Assembly (NCBI GenBank): GCA_017936785.1
Contig: JAGBEV010000014.1
Location: 62,001-126,000, forward strand
Reading direction: 5' to 3'
Source of the DNA: Lachnospiraceae bacterium
GTDB taxonomy: Bacteria > Bacillota > Clostridia > Lachnospirales > Lachnospiraceae
Length of the DNA: 64,000 bases
Below, piece by piece: positions 46,102 through 55,315 of the stretch; the first letter of the stretch is position 1; every line of letters starts with the position of its first letter. The position numbers were made by a program, and so were the translations under genes. The notes beneath the pieces were generated by a model, which saw only the letters and a program-made list of their open reading frames with translations, made no database searches and was not told the origin of the DNA.

Positions 46102-47028
46102 ATGCAGACACAACAAATCCGTACCGACCTGGCTCTGGAAGCTCATGAAAGCATCGACCAGTCCACCACCCATATTCATGGCATAGAAGTCAATGAAAAG
46201 GATTTTAAAGAGGATCAGGTGCATATCACCACTGTTTCCGTTACAACAAAAAATGCGGCAAAAGCATTGGGAAAACCTATGGGAACCTATATCACCATAG
46301 AAGCACCTGCGCTGGATATTCCCGATGACGGCAGCCACCGGGAGGTTTCCACACATTTAGCTTCCATTCTCAAAGAACTGATTCCCGATTTTGAAAACGA
46401 AAAATCCATTCTCGTCATAGGGCTGGGAAACCGGGATGTCACTGCTGACTCTTTAGGTCCCCATGTAATTGATAATCTCTGCATTACAAGACATATTATC
46501 CTGGAATACGGAACTGCCGCCTATGATAAGAGCCGTATGCACTCCATCAGTTCCCTTGCCCCCGGCGTTATGGCTCAAAACGGCATGGAAACTGCTGAAA
46601 TCATTAAGGGTGTCATAGACCAGACTTCTCCTGATATTGTCATTGTCATAGATTCTCTTGCTGCCAGAACGCTCCACAGATTAAACCGTACCATACAGAT
46701 TACCGATACAGGCATACATCCCGGTTCCGGTGTGGGAAATCACAGAAATGCACTGACAGAAGAAAGTCTGGGCGTTCCCGTCATTGCCATTGGCATTCCT
46801 ACCGTTGTAGATGCAGCAACCATCGTCTGGGACGCATTAGAAGATTTTTCCAAAAAGTCACATCATTCCATTGACCTTCACATGCTCCAGGATGACTGCT
46901 CCAACACTATGCTCCAGGAATTAAACAATATGTATGTGACCGGCAAAGACGTAGATGCGATCATCAAGCGTCTGAGCTTTACCATTTCCGAAGCCCTCAA
47001 CATGGCATTTGACGAAATAGAAGCCTAG
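46102..47028 (+). CDS. gpr: Germination protease (GPR)
   Basis: 308 residues. The N-terminal RTDLALEAHE, VTTKNAAKALGKPMGTYIT, VIGLGNRDVTADSLGPHV and the GIHPGSGVGNHRNAL segments are diagnostic for the A25 aspartic-type protease that degrades small acid-soluble spore proteins after germination. It is made as a zymogen in the forespore; the propeptide here is short. The ATG at 46102 has CAGGAGG seven bases upstream. A forespore (SigG) promoter is expected but no convincing pair was found. The last four bases overlap the end of the facing ydjH-like gene. Confidence 0.97.
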   Translation: MQTQQIRTDLALEAHESIDQSTTHIHGIEVNEKDFKEDQVHITTVSVTTKNAAKALGKPMGTYITIEAPALDIPDDGSHREVSTHLASILKELIPDFENEKSILVIGLGNRDVTADSLGPHVIDNLCITRHIILEYGTAAYDKSRMHSISSLAPGVMAQNGMETAEIIKGVIDQTSPDIVIVIDSLAARTLHRLNRTIQITDTGIHPGSGVGNHRNALTEESLGVPVIAIGIPTVVDAATIVWDALEDFSKKSHHSIDLHMLQDDCSNTMLQELNNMYVTGKDVDAIIKRLSFTISEALNMAFDEIEA

Positions 47029-47846
47029 TGGCGTCCGCCGCCTCCACCGTGTGAATGGCCGCCGGAGGATATATGGTGTCCGCCACCGCCTCCACCGCCG
47101 CCGCTGCTTCTCTCAATATGACGGCTGGTGGTATGCTTCGTCACAAAAAGATCCCTTCTGTCATTGAACACAGGACGTCCGCCTGCCACATAAGTACTTG
47201 CTGTTGTGGTTTTCTTCCCTTTATTATGATATACACCAACGATCACATAAATAAGGGTAATGATAAATGCAGCAAATAAAACAATGCCCATACTGTAAAC
47301 CGGCGCAGCTTTGCCTGACATAGTGCGGCTTAAAGAATTCACATAAGTCTTATATGCCTTGTATGGATCTGCATTTACTGTTGCACACACATCATCGATC
47401 AATTCATTGATCTCATAAGTGGAATACTCCATTTCTACTCTGCCGCAGGTGGAAAACCAGCAATATCCGTTTGCCCAATTGTCCAGATAAAGGGCTCCGT
47501 CCCCCCACGGTTCATCATAGCCGAACATATGGTTATCATAAAAATCATCGGCATAGTTCATCATGTCATAATCCGAAGCAATGGAAGAATCATTGATGGT
47601 CACCAGAATAATGTCACAACCCACTTCCTTTTCCTTCTCTGCGATCAGCTCCCTCAGATCATCTTCCTGTGCATCTGTCAGCTTATCCGCATAATCGAAA
47701 ACCCTTTCCGTTTCCGTACATTGGTCATTGGTTCGTGTATATTCCTTCTGATCAGATCCTGCTGCAATTTTCACCCCTATGAAAATTACCAGCAGCACAC
47801 CCAGCGCAATAAAAAGGAACCGAAAATGTCTTAAATAATTTTTCAT
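47025..47846 (-). CDS. TPM-domain (DUF477) membrane protein, YdjH-like, with Gly/His-rich tail
   Basis: 273 residues. A hydrophobic N-terminal segment (about 8-28) is followed by a TPM domain (RVFDYADKLTDAQEDDLREL, then CDIILVTINDS, about 45-165), a membrane helix (about 184-206) and a basic region. The last 35 residues are almost only Gly, His and Ser, ending GGHSHGGGGGRH. Such tails are common in this family, where the helix keeps the domain at the membrane. In Bacillus subtilis YdjG and YdjH belong to a PspA-linked membrane-stress operon. It follows the YdjG-like gene by one base. Function here is not known. Confidence 0.85.
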   Translation of the reverse strand: MKNYLRHFRFLFIALGVLLVIFIGVKIAAGSDQKEYTRTNDQCTETERVFDYADKLTDAQEDDLRELIAEKEKEVGCDIILVTINDSSIASDYDMMNYADDFYDNHMFGYDEPWGDGALYLDNWANGYCWFSTCGRVEMEYSTYEINELIDDVCATVNADPYKAYKTYVNSLSRTMSGKAAPVYSMGIVLFAAFIITLIYVIVGVYHNKGKKTTTASTYVAGGRPVFNDRRDLFVTKHTTSRHIERSSGGGGGGGGHHISSGGHSHGGGGGRH

Positions 47847-47847
47847 A

Positions 47848-48831
47848 TCAGATCACCCCCAAAATTCCGTTTAATAAGGCGCCGATCGCCATAATGCTTG
47901 CAAAAAGCGTAGCGGCATAAGCAGCCATTTTTCCAAAGGAAATCGGGGCTTTTCCTACCAATTTACCCGTTTGTCCGTTTAATCTGAAAAAGTAATCTTT
48001 TCCGTTAAAGCGGTACACATAATTCCACACAGGCAGTAACGCATAATTTTGGGCAGTTCTGTTACAACGGCAATCGTCCATTTCCGGCGTTACGCTGTCA
48101 TAACCCACAATGCTCTCCCGCATCAGGGCAGACGCATCATTTCTTGCTTTCTGCTTTGCCCTTGGCTCTAAGGTATCCCCTGAAACGCTGTACACTTCTC
48201 CCAAATATCCCGACATATATTTTGCCTGAAAATTTACCAATGCTCCATAATCATAAGGTTCTAACAGATCCATTTCCCCATCGGGCATGGCAATGGAAGC
48301 ATCAACAGGAATTCTGGAAAAATCCACATCCATATCCCTGTAAATCTGAAAAATGGAGGTTTCCGTGTATTCCGTATCTCCACTGGTCCAGCGCCTGATC
48401 TTCTTAGCTTTTGCCGCAAACCTGTAATGGCAGTCAAAGTCATAGAGGAAAAAGGGAATATAATCTCCTTCAATTTTATCCAGATAAGATGCTTTTAAAA
48501 AATTAGACGGCAAAAACAATTTTTTGCCAAATTCCTTTTTGATCAGTTCTTTTGCCTTTTCCTTTCCTATTGCAAAAGGAAGGATCAGATGCGGTTCGTA
48601 TTCTCCGCTGATCCTTTGTTCAAAAATAGTATAAGCACCACAATGCTCACATTTATTGGCACTGTCATACTGCTTAGGCTGCATGGGAGCTCCGCAGGCA
48701 GCACATTGTGACATATTGCTGCCTGCAACCATTTCTTCACTGTCAATGCTTTCACAGTGCGGGCAGCACATACTGTCTTTCTCCGGTGACCACAAAATAT
48801 TGGCACCGCAGTTTTTACATTTAAATATCAT
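47848..48831 (-). CDS. Zinc-ribbon membrane protein, YdjG-like
   Basis: 327 residues. Two zinc ribbons at the N-terminus: CKNCGANILW...CCPHC and CAACGAPMQP...CEHCGAY, then a domain of about 200 residues with FALPFAIG-type segment (LILPFAIGKEKAKELIKKEF) and YVYRFNGKDYFFRLNGQTGKL, and a C-terminal membrane helix (about 303-325). The layout matches B. subtilis YdjG, which pairs with the TPM protein YdjH encoded directly downstream here. The precise function is not established. It lies 27 bases after xpt and may share its promoter. Confidence 0.82.
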   Translation of the reverse strand: MIFKCKNCGANILWSPEKDSMCCPHCESIDSEEMVAGSNMSQCAACGAPMQPKQYDSANKCEHCGAYTIFEQRISGEYEPHLILPFAIGKEKAKELIKKEFGKKLFLPSNFLKASYLDKIEGDYIPFFLYDFDCHYRFAAKAKKIRRWTSGDTEYTETSIFQIYRDMDVDFSRIPVDASIAMPDGEMDLLEPYDYGALVNFQAKYMSGYLGEVYSVSGDTLEPRAKQKARNDASALMRESIVGYDSVTPEMDDCRCNRTAQNYALLPVWNYVYRFNGKDYFFRLNGQTGKLVGKAPISFGKMAAYAATLFASIMAIGALLNGILGVI

Positions 48832-48858
48832 GTTTAACCCCTCTCCTTTTATCCTTCT

Positions 48859-49434
48859 TTATTGCTCTTTAAAAACAACAGTTCCGTTTTCAAAACGATC
48901 GATAATTGCCAGTGATTCCAGCCTGAGCCCTTTGCTGCGGATCAGATCTCCTCCATGCTGAAAGCCCTTTTCCACTGCTATTCCGATGCCTTCTACCGTA
49001 GCGCCTGAACTGTGCACCAGGTCCACCAAACCTTCCAGGGCACAGCCGTTTGCCAGGAAATCATCAATGATCAGCACATGATCTTCCGGACTCAGATATT
49101 TCCTGGAAACGATCACATCATATACCCGCTTATGGGTAAAGGACTGAATTTTGGTCTGGTAAACATCTCCGTCAATATTGATGCTCTGAGCCTTTTTGGC
49201 AAATACTACAGGAACATGAAAATATTGTGCCACAACACACGCTATCCCAATTCCCGAAGCCTCGATGGTCAATATTTTGTTAATGGGAGCATCTGAAAAA
49301 AGGCGTTTGAACTCCTTTCCCATCTCATTGAATAATTCAATATCCATCTGATGGTTTAAAAAGCTGTCAACCTTTAAAACCCCTCCTTCTTTTACAATCC
49401 CATCTTTTAAAATCCGTTCCTCCAAAAGTCTCAT
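48859..49434 (-). CDS. xpt: Xanthine phosphoribosyltransferase
   Basis: 191 residues, the usual length. [31 protein letters not shown] and the PRPP-binding [17 protein letters not shown] identify Xpt, which salvages xanthine to XMP. The ATG at 49434 has GGAGGG upstream. No purine (guanine) riboswitch is visible in the 122-base gap upstream, although many Firmicutes xpt genes have one. Two zinc-ribbon/TPM genes follow closely, an unusual pairing that may be only read-through. Confidence 0.96.
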   Translation of the reverse strand: MRLLEERILKDGIVKEGGVLKVDSFLNHQMDIELFNEMGKEFKRLFSDAPINKILTIEASGIGIACVVAQYFHVPVVFAKKAQSINIDGDVYQTKIQSFTHKRVYDVIVSRKYLSPEDHVLIIDDFLANGCALEGLVDLVHSSGATVEGIGIAVEKGFQHGGDLIRSKGLRLESLAIIDRFENGTVVFKEQ

Positions 49435-49556
49435 GGATATCCCTCCGCATATTTATCATCATTTGTTATCAGTTTACAACAATAAACGACCTTTTTCCAT
49501 AGTAATTTCTGTCCCTTTTCCATAAATTTATTTTTACATATTTAGCGAACTTTTTC

Positions 49557-50972
49557 TCACTCTTTCTGCAAAATTTGCAGGATTTCTTCCACAACTATTC
49601 CTACACCCTCGGATTTATGGGATTTTGTCACATAATTTGCAGCATTTTTTGCAGTATCAGAAGCATTTTCTACCGCAATACCGATTCCTGCATAAGCTAA
49701 CATATCTGCATCATTATCTCCGTCACCAAATGCCAGACACTCCTCAGGCTCTATGCCGATTTGTTCCAAAAGCCACTTCAAAGAAGTTCCCTTTGATACT
49801 CCCTCCGGCGTAATTTCTATTAAATGCTCAATGGATGAGGTTATGGATATGCCTTTTATTTCATTTGTTAATTTTTGTTTTAACTTTTCTCTTTCATCTT
49901 TTTGTGCACTGATAAATGAAATACTTTCCAATTCTTTTTTATGTTCCTTAACAAACCCGCCCATATCATCCACTGCATTTCTGGTGGTGCGCACATATTC
50001 CGCTGCTTTTTGGGAGCCAAACCTTTCCGGATGTTCATAATATTCCTTATCACAATAGGCTCTTCCCTGCCAGAACACTTCCATTGTTATAAGAAATCTC
50101 TCTTTTGCCTGTAAATATTCCTTCAAAAGTGCTTCTGCCCCATCCTCCTTCAGGAAGCTGCGGCGGATACATTCCCCGTTCTGACTGACTACAGCCCCAT
50201 TAGATGTAATGGCATATTGCGTTTTGGCTATTTCGGCAATTTCCGCCGGAAGGGTATCATATGCCCTTCCGCTGGCGATGATCAACCCGATTCCATTTTC
50301 CATGGCAGCTTTTATGACCTTTGTGGTATGTTCAGATAATTTTCCCTGTTCATTCAGAATGGTTCTGTCCAAGTCTGTGGCGATGCAGCGGATATTAGTG
50401 GAAATACTTAGTTTACTTTTTAATTTATCAGGTTTTAATAACACCTGATATGTGTGATAAATCTGATCTGCTGTCTGAAACAATTGTCCGCTGTCCTCCG
50501 TCATCACAAGATATTCCACATCATACAAAAAAATGCGCAGATGAGTCAGCGTCATTCCGTTTCTGATATAAAAGGCAATTCTCCGCCTGCGCAGCTCCCG
50601 GTCCCATGGATCAATGCCAAATCTTGGGTTCTCTACCTCCAGGATCAGATTTCCCAGTTCTTTCTTTCTGATTTCTTCTTTCAGCATGGCAAAACACCGG
50701 CTGCCATACCCCTTTCCCCGTATGTCTCCCGAAACTGCAAAATAGTCAAGGAGTACTGCATCTTTTGCTTCAGAAGTCACACAAAAACAATAGCTGACCA
50801 TTTTTTCCGTTCCATTTAAATATTCAAAAATGCCATAGCATAAATATTTTCCCGATTCCCGAAGCATCAGAATCCTTTCTAAGGGCTTGATTTCTCCCTT
50901 TGCAAAGTCCTGCGGCATTTTTTTATGATAGATTTCCGCAATTTCTTCTTTATTTAATAATCGGATCATCAT
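49557..50972 (-). CDS. GNAT acetyltransferase fused to a Cof-type HAD hydrolase
   Basis: 471 residues. Residues 1-155 form a GNAT domain: YFAVSGDIRGKGYGSRCFAM has the acetyl-CoA loop (R/Q-x-x-G-x-G), and RRIAFYIRNGMTL is the C-terminal part. From about 193 a class IIB (Cof) HAD phosphatase follows: CIATDLDRTILNEQG (motif I, nucleophile Asp), ASGRAYDTLP (motif II), and AFGDGDNDADML (motif IV). The two enzyme types are usually separate, so this is a fusion. Substrates are unknown. Two adjacent ATGs at 50972 and 50969 are possible starts. Confidence 0.9.
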   Translation of the reverse strand: MMIRLLNKEEIAEIYHKKMPQDFAKGEIKPLERILMLRESGKYLCYGIFEYLNGTEKMVSYCFCVTSEAKDAVLLDYFAVSGDIRGKGYGSRCFAMLKEEIRKKELGNLILEVENPRFGIDPWDRELRRRRIAFYIRNGMTLTHLRIFLYDVEYLVMTEDSGQLFQTADQIYHTYQVLLKPDKLKSKLSISTNIRCIATDLDRTILNEQGKLSEHTTKVIKAAMENGIGLIIASGRAYDTLPAEIAEIAKTQYAITSNGAVVSQNGECIRRSFLKEDGAEALLKEYLQAKERFLITMEVFWQGRAYCDKEYYEHPERFGSQKAAEYVRTTRNAVDDMGGFVKEHKKELESISFISAQKDEREKLKQKLTNEIKGISITSSIEHLIEITPEGVSKGTSLKWLLEQIGIEPEECLAFGDGDNDADMLAYAGIGIAVENASDTAKNAANYVTKSHKSEGVGIVVEEILQILQKE

Positions 50973-51088
50973 TTCCTACGCCCTCTTTCCTTTTGTCATG
51001 ATCTATAAAAAAATTACCCATATGGGGTTCCTCATATGCTTCATGAACAAAAAATTCATTTTTCTGCATTTTATGCACACTTTCCATA

Positions 51089-51117
51089 TTGCGCCAATTT
51101 TCTTACTCTGATATAAT
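51089..51117 (+). promoter_or_regulatory. SigA promoter of the amino-acid ABC operon
   Basis: TTGCGC (51089-51094) and TATAAT (51112-51117) are 17 bases apart, 39 bases before the binding-protein ATG. The region upstream has two CATATG copies (51019-51024 and 51033-51038); no known operator was recognised. Confidence 0.75.
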
Positions 51118-51155
51118 AACCCACAAATGGATTTATGAAAAGAGGAGGAACTATC

Positions 51156-51953
51156 ATGAAAAAATGTAACAAACTTGTTGCACTGGGATTGATCGGCGCT
51201 ATGGCATTATCCTTATGTGCATGCGGCAGCAAAGTAGCAGAGAATACTGTTTTCTCTGTAGATGATCTGCCCGGAAAGACAATCGGTGTTCAGTTAGGTA
51301 CAACCGGCGATATCTATGCATCCGATTATGAAGAGGAAGGCTCCACCATCGAGCGTTTCAACAAAGGGAATGATGCGGTTCTTGCTTTAAAGCAGGGCAA
51401 GATCGACTGCGTTATCATTGACAGCCAGCCTGCTCAGGCATTTGTCAGCAAAAATGATGATTTAACCATTCTGGATGAGGAATTTGCTGTGGAAGAATAT
51501 GCGATCTGCATCAGCAAGGACAACAAGGAATTAACAGAAGCATTCAATGATGCTTTAGCAGAATTAAAAGCTGACGGAACACTTGACCAGATCGTTGCAA
51601 ATTACATCGGTGATGATACAAAGGGTACCTGCCCTTATGAAACACCCGAAGGAACCGAATATCCTAACGGAACCTTGACAATGGCAACCAATGCCGCTTT
51701 CGAACCCTATGAATATTATGCAAATAATGAAGTTATAGGTATCGACGCTGACATGGCAAAAGCCATCTGTGACAAGCTGGGATATGAACTGGTGATAGAG
51801 GATATGGAATTTGATTCCATTATCACTGCTGTTCAGTCCGGTAAAGCTGATTTCGGCGCTGCCGGCATGACAGTAACTGAAGACCGTCTGAAGAACATTG
51901 ATTTCACAGATTCCTATACAACCGCAACACAGGTTATCATTGTAAGAAAGTAG
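51156..51953 (+). CDS. Circularly permuted amino-acid ABC transporter binding lipoprotein (SBP family 3)
   Basis: 265 residues. The signal peptide ends in a lipobox (LCAC, C23). The mature part shows family-3 binding protein segments in reversed order. Residues 33-160 match what is normally the second part (VDDLPGKTIGVQLGTTGDIY; IDCVIIDSQPAQAF; ADGTLDQIVANYIGDD), and residues 169-265 match the normal first part (GTLTMATNAAFEPYEYY; GIDADMAKAICDKLGYELV; SGKADFGAAGMTVTEDRLKN, ending TQVIIVRK). Both halves are complete, so this is a permutation, not a truncation or duplication. The ATG at 51156 has GAGGAGG. The permease and ATPase genes follow. The ligand is probably a polar amino acid. Confidence 0.93.
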   Translation: MKKCNKLVALGLIGAMALSLCACGSKVAENTVFSVDDLPGKTIGVQLGTTGDIYASDYEEEGSTIERFNKGNDAVLALKQGKIDCVIIDSQPAQAFVSKNDDLTILDEEFAVEEYAICISKDNKELTEAFNDALAELKADGTLDQIVANYIGDDTKGTCPYETPEGTEYPNGTLTMATNAAFEPYEYYANNEVIGIDADMAKAICDKLGYELVIEDMEFDSIITAVQSGKADFGAAGMTVTEDRLKNIDFTDSYTTATQVIIVRK

Positions 51954-51973
51954 TAAAATGTGATATGATGTAC

Positions 51974-52004
51974 AAGGGCTGTAGCTTCCGCTATAGCCCT
52001 TTTT
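51974..52004 (+). terminator. Intercistronic terminator-like hairpin
   Basis: A 12-base-pair stem (AAGGGCTGTAGC with its complement, one G-U) with a 4-base loop and a run of five T lies between the binding-protein stop and the permease start. It probably stops part of transcription, giving more binding protein than membrane components. Confidence 0.8.
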
Positions 52005-52030
52005 AAACGATACAAAGAGGAGGAAGAAAT

Positions 52031-52717
52031 TTGGATTCATTTATTCAAAAATTTCAACAATGTTTTATTGACGATAACCGGTACATGTATTTGTTAAAAG
52101 GTTTGGGAACAACTCTTTCCATCACTCTTTTTGCTGTGATCCTGGGCGTCTTTCTGGGATTTTTGGTGGCGATCATCCGTTCCACCTATGACAAAACAGG
52201 CAAATTAAAAATTCTGAATTTTATTTGCAATTTTTATCTGACGATTATCCGCGGAACTCCTGTAATGGTGCAGTTATTGATCATGTATTATGTCATATTT
52301 GCAACCTCTTCCAACAAAACGGTGGTTGCAATTTTATCCTTTGGTATTAACTCAGGCGCCTATGTGGCTGAAATCGTCCGTTCAGGTATCATGTCCATTG
52401 ACCAGGGACAGTTTGAAGCCGGCAGAAGCCTTGGTTTCTCCTATCCCAGCACCATGGTATATATTATCATGCCCCAGGCATTTAAAAATGTTCTTCCTGC
52501 TCTGGCAAACGAATTTATCGTATTGTTAAAGGAAACTTCCATTTGCGGTTATATCGGCTTATCTGATTTGACCAGAGGCGGCGATATTATCCGAAGCGTT
52601 ACATATGAAGCTTTCCTTCCCCTGATCGCCGTGGCTTTGATCTATTTATGTATGGTTATGATTTTAACTGCACTTGTAAAGAAACTGGAAAGGAGGCTGA
52701 GAAACAGTGAGCGATAA
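52031..52717 (+). CDS. Amino-acid ABC transporter permease (HisM/GlnP family)
   Basis: 228 residues with about five membrane helices. It contains [19 protein letters not shown], the [10 protein letters not shown] segment and the EAA loop ([22 protein letters not shown]) that contacts the ATPase. This is the polar amino-acid transport permease family. The start is TTG at 52031 with AGGAGG eight bases upstream; no ATG fits. It overlaps the ATPase gene by 11 bases. Confidence 0.95.
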   Translation: MDSFIQKFQQCFIDDNRYMYLLKGLGTTLSITLFAVILGVFLGFLVAIIRSTYDKTGKLKILNFICNFYLTIIRGTPVMVQLLIMYYVIFATSSNKTVVAILSFGINSGAYVAEIVRSGIMSIDQGQFEAGRSLGFSYPSTMVYIIMPQAFKNVLPALANEFIVLLKETSICGYIGLSDLTRGGDIIRSVTYEAFLPLIAVALIYLCMVMILTALVKKLERRLRNSER

Positions 52718-53492
52718 AAATACTTTTAATTATGAAACACAGGCACCCATTCAGGATGGAGATATTTTATTTCAGATCGATAATCTCTGTAAATCCTTCG
52801 GCTCCCTTTCTGTACTGAAAAACATTTCCACTGAGATCAGAAAAGGGGAGGTTGTGGTTATTATCGGACCTTCCGGTTCCGGTAAATCCACGTTCCTGCG
52901 TTCTTTAAATCTGTTGGAAGACCCTACGGAAGGAACCATTCTCTTTGAAGGAAAAGATATTACGGATAAACATGCCAATGTCAACAAATACCGCCAGAAT
53001 ATCGGTATGGTATTCCAGCATTTTAATCTGTTTCCTCATATGACTATCCTGCGCAATATGACCCTTGCTCCCGTTAAGCTTTTGAAAATGCCGGAAGCCG
53101 ATGCCCAAAAAATGGCAATGGATTATTTAAAACGTGTGGGATTAGAGGAAAAAGCCAGCGCCTACCCCAACCAGTTATCCGGCGGGCAGAAACAGCGTAT
53201 TGCCATTGTAAGGGCATTGTGTATGCAGCCTGATGTATTATTATTCGATGAACCCACATCCGCTCTTGATCCCGAAATGGTAGGGGAAGTTCTGGAAGTT
53301 ATGAAGGATCTTGCCAAATCAGGCATGACCATGCTGGTAGTAACCCATGAAATGGGATTTGCCAAAGAAGTCGGCTCCAGAGTTTTATTTATGGATGACG
53401 GAAGGATCGTGGAAGAAAATACCCCTCATGAAATCTTTTCCAATCCCCAAAGCGACAGATTGAAGGATTTCTTATCCAAGGTATTGATCTAA
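52707..53492 (+). CDS. Amino-acid ABC transporter ATP-binding protein (GlnQ-like)
   Basis: 261 residues. Walker A (GPSGSGKST), Q-loop ([12 protein letters not shown]), signature ([11 protein letters not shown]), Walker B ([14 protein letters not shown]) and switch His (VTHEMGFA) are all present, and FPHMTILRN and the [12 protein letters not shown] segment are typical for polar amino-acid importers. The start is GTG at 52707, with AAAGGAGG upstream within the end of the permease gene. The N-terminal 20 residues are an extension relative to usual GlnQ. The last gene of the operon. Confidence 0.96.
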   Translation: MSDKNTFNYETQAPIQDGDILFQIDNLCKSFGSLSVLKNISTEIRKGEVVVIIGPSGSGKSTFLRSLNLLEDPTEGTILFEGKDITDKHANVNKYRQNIGMVFQHFNLFPHMTILRNMTLAPVKLLKMPEADAQKMAMDYLKRVGLEEKASAYPNQLSGGQKQRIAIVRALCMQPDVLLFDEPTSALDPEMVGEVLEVMKDLAKSGMTMLVVTHEMGFAKEVGSRVLFMDDGRIVEENTPHEIFSNPQSDRLKDFLSKVLI

Positions 53493-53570
53493 CGCTGCTG
53501 CATCCTGCAAATGTTTAAAGAACTGATGTTATTTATACACGGTAAAGGAATACAGATACCACATATATGC

Positions 53571-53620
53571 AAAAAAATAACACAAAAAACATGTGAATAC
53601 TGCTTTTGTGTTATTTTTTA
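53571..53620. terminator. Bidirectional intrinsic terminator
   Basis: AAAAAATAACACAAAA and its complement TTTTGTGTTATTTTTT form a long stem around a 16-base loop. It lies between the ABC ATPase (plus) and the aldo/keto reductase (minus) that meet here, and has T runs on both strands. Confidence 0.85.
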
Positions 53621-53625
53621 TGGCT

Positions 53626-54546
53626 TTAAGGCAGTTTATTTCCTGCAGCCCCATACAATTCATACCACTCTTCCCTGGTCAGGCGGATATCCGCTCCTTC
53701 TGCGATTCCCGGCGTCCGTTTTATATTGGTAGTCCCTACTACCACCTGCATATCCGCAGGATGGCGCAAGATCCACGCTGTGGCAATTCCGTTTACCGTT
53801 GTATCATATTTTTCTGCCAGACGTTTCAGAACTTCATTTAACTGCCCGTAATGGGGATTTCCAAGAAAAGTTCCTTCAAATACCCCATACTGGAAAGGGC
53901 TGTAACACTGGATTGTGATTTTGTTGCATCTGCAATAATCCAAAACACCTGCATCTCTGTTGATTCCGTGGGAATCTGTGGTATTCAGATAGGCAGGCGC
54001 ATCCAAAAGCAATGTGTGCGCCAGAGAAAACTGCAATTGATTGATTTCGATCGGCTGTTTTACACAGGTCTTTAAGAGCTCGATCTGTCCGGGTGTATGA
54101 TTGCTGACACCGAAATACAATACTTTTCCCTGCTTTTGCAGCCAGTCAAAGGCTTCTGCCACTTCCTCCGGCTCCATAAGCAGATCGGGTCTGTGCAAAA
54201 GCAGATAATCCAGATGGTCTGTATGAAGACGCTTTAAGCTGCCTTCCACACTTTTCACAATATGCTCTTTAGAAAAGTCATATTCGGTATACTCTCCCGG
54301 TCTGATGCCACATTTGCTCTGAATGATCAGTTTTTCTCTCATACCGGGCATATCCTTTAAAGCATCCCCAAAAATCCTCTCACAGTTTCCGCCGCCATAA
54401 ATATCTGCATGATCCCAAAAATGAATCCCCAGCTCCAATTGTTTATCTATAAGCTCCTGTACTTCTCTGACACTCATTTCTCCAATACGCATACAGCCCT
54501 GAATAACTGCCGGGACTATTTTATCTTTTATTTTTACTTGTTTCAT
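53626..54546 (-). CDS. Aldo/keto reductase, YdhF-like
   Basis: 306 residues. The TIM-barrel enzyme has the catalytic Asp and Tyr (FWDHADIYGGG), Lys (LIIQSKCGIR) and His (DYLLLHRPD), with VGTTNIKR in the NADPH-binding part. LNTTDSHGINRDAGVLDYCR and ITIQCYSPFQYG are the YdhF-type marks. The substrate is unknown. The ATG at 54546 has AAAGGAG upstream; the longer frame adds 13 unlikely residues. It stands alone between two plus-strand units. Confidence 0.93.
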   Translation of the reverse strand: MKQVKIKDKIVPAVIQGCMRIGEMSVREVQELIDKQLELGIHFWDHADIYGGGNCERIFGDALKDMPGMREKLIIQSKCGIRPGEYTEYDFSKEHIVKSVEGSLKRLHTDHLDYLLLHRPDLLMEPEEVAEAFDWLQKQGKVLYFGVSNHTPGQIELLKTCVKQPIEINQLQFSLAHTLLLDAPAYLNTTDSHGINRDAGVLDYCRCNKITIQCYSPFQYGVFEGTFLGNPHYGQLNEVLKRLAEKYDTTVNGIATAWILRHPADMQVVVGTTNIKRTPGIAEGADIRLTREEWYELYGAAGNKLP

Positions 54547-54690
54547 ACAAATGCTCCTTTTCTTTTCATATTCCAAAACTGGCATGATTAAAAAAACAAA
54601 ATCTGGCTATTTTACTCGATCCACTCTGGGATTAATATGCAAATAACATAATTTTACATCGGATTATCCATGAATGAGGAGGCACAAACA

Positions 54691-55245
54691 ATGAATACTC
54701 AAAACAAAACAATGAAAATTGTACTTGCCGGATTATTTGCAGCCTTAACCTGTGTTGCAACCATGATCATCCGGATTCCCACTTTTAAAGGATACGTACA
54801 TATCGGAGACTGCATGGTCATTGCATCCGGTATTATCTTAGGACCTGTTGTAGGCGGGCTTGCAGCCGGAATCGGCTCCATGCTTGCTGACTTACTTGGC
54901 GGCTATTACGTATTTTCCGTTGCAACATTTGTGATCAAATTCCTCGCAGCACTGGCTGCCGGATTTACATTTACAGCATTTCAGAAATTATTCAAAAAAT
55001 ACAATCTGCCGGGCACGATTCTTGCAGGTCTGGCTTCTGAAATCGTTGTAGTATCAGGCTATTTCCTGTTTGAAATCTTTTACGAAGGCTTTGCTGCTGC
55101 AGTGGCAGAAATCTTCCCTAACTGCGTACAGGGAATTACCGGTCTGATACTTGCTGCCGCTTTGACACCGATTCTCTTAAAGATTCCCATGATCAGGGAT
55201 ATCAAAGTAGGACTGAATTTAAAACAACAATCTATGGCGAAGTAG
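54691..55245 (+). CDS. ECF transporter S component
   Basis: 184 residues with six membrane helices. The helix-1 segment (KIVLAGLFAALTCVATMII), then the loop IPTFKGYVHIGDCMVIASGIILG and GGLAAGIGSMLADLLGGYYVF match the ECF S-component group formerly called DUF1393 (thiamine/pyrimidine- and vitamin-type substrates). The group imports vitamins by a shared energising module; genes for that module are not nearby. The substrate cannot be read from the sequence. The ATG at 54691 has GAGGAGG; an upstream in-frame ATG at 54670 has none. No riboswitch is visible in the short leader. Confidence 0.9.
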   Translation: MNTQNKTMKIVLAGLFAALTCVATMIIRIPTFKGYVHIGDCMVIASGIILGPVVGGLAAGIGSMLADLLGGYYVFSVATFVIKFLAALAAGFTFTAFQKLFKKYNLPGTILAGLASEIVVVSGYFLFEIFYEGFAAAVAEIFPNCVQGITGLILAAALTPILLKIPMIRDIKVGLNLKQQSMAK

Positions 55246-55315
55246 ATCTTTGAAATTGCAAAGTCTTTGCAATAAAAAAATATTTGAAATAGAAAAATAT
55301 TTAAATATAGAAATA

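Noticed and set aside
49435-49556. Possible purine riboswitch before xpt
   Set aside because: The conserved loop sequences of the purine aptamer are not present in the 122-base gap, which is simply AT-rich.
51019-51038. Two CATATG copies upstream of the ABC promoter as an operator
   Set aside because: The copies are short palindromes in AT-rich DNA and do not match an operator that I know; they lie 50 bases from the promoter.
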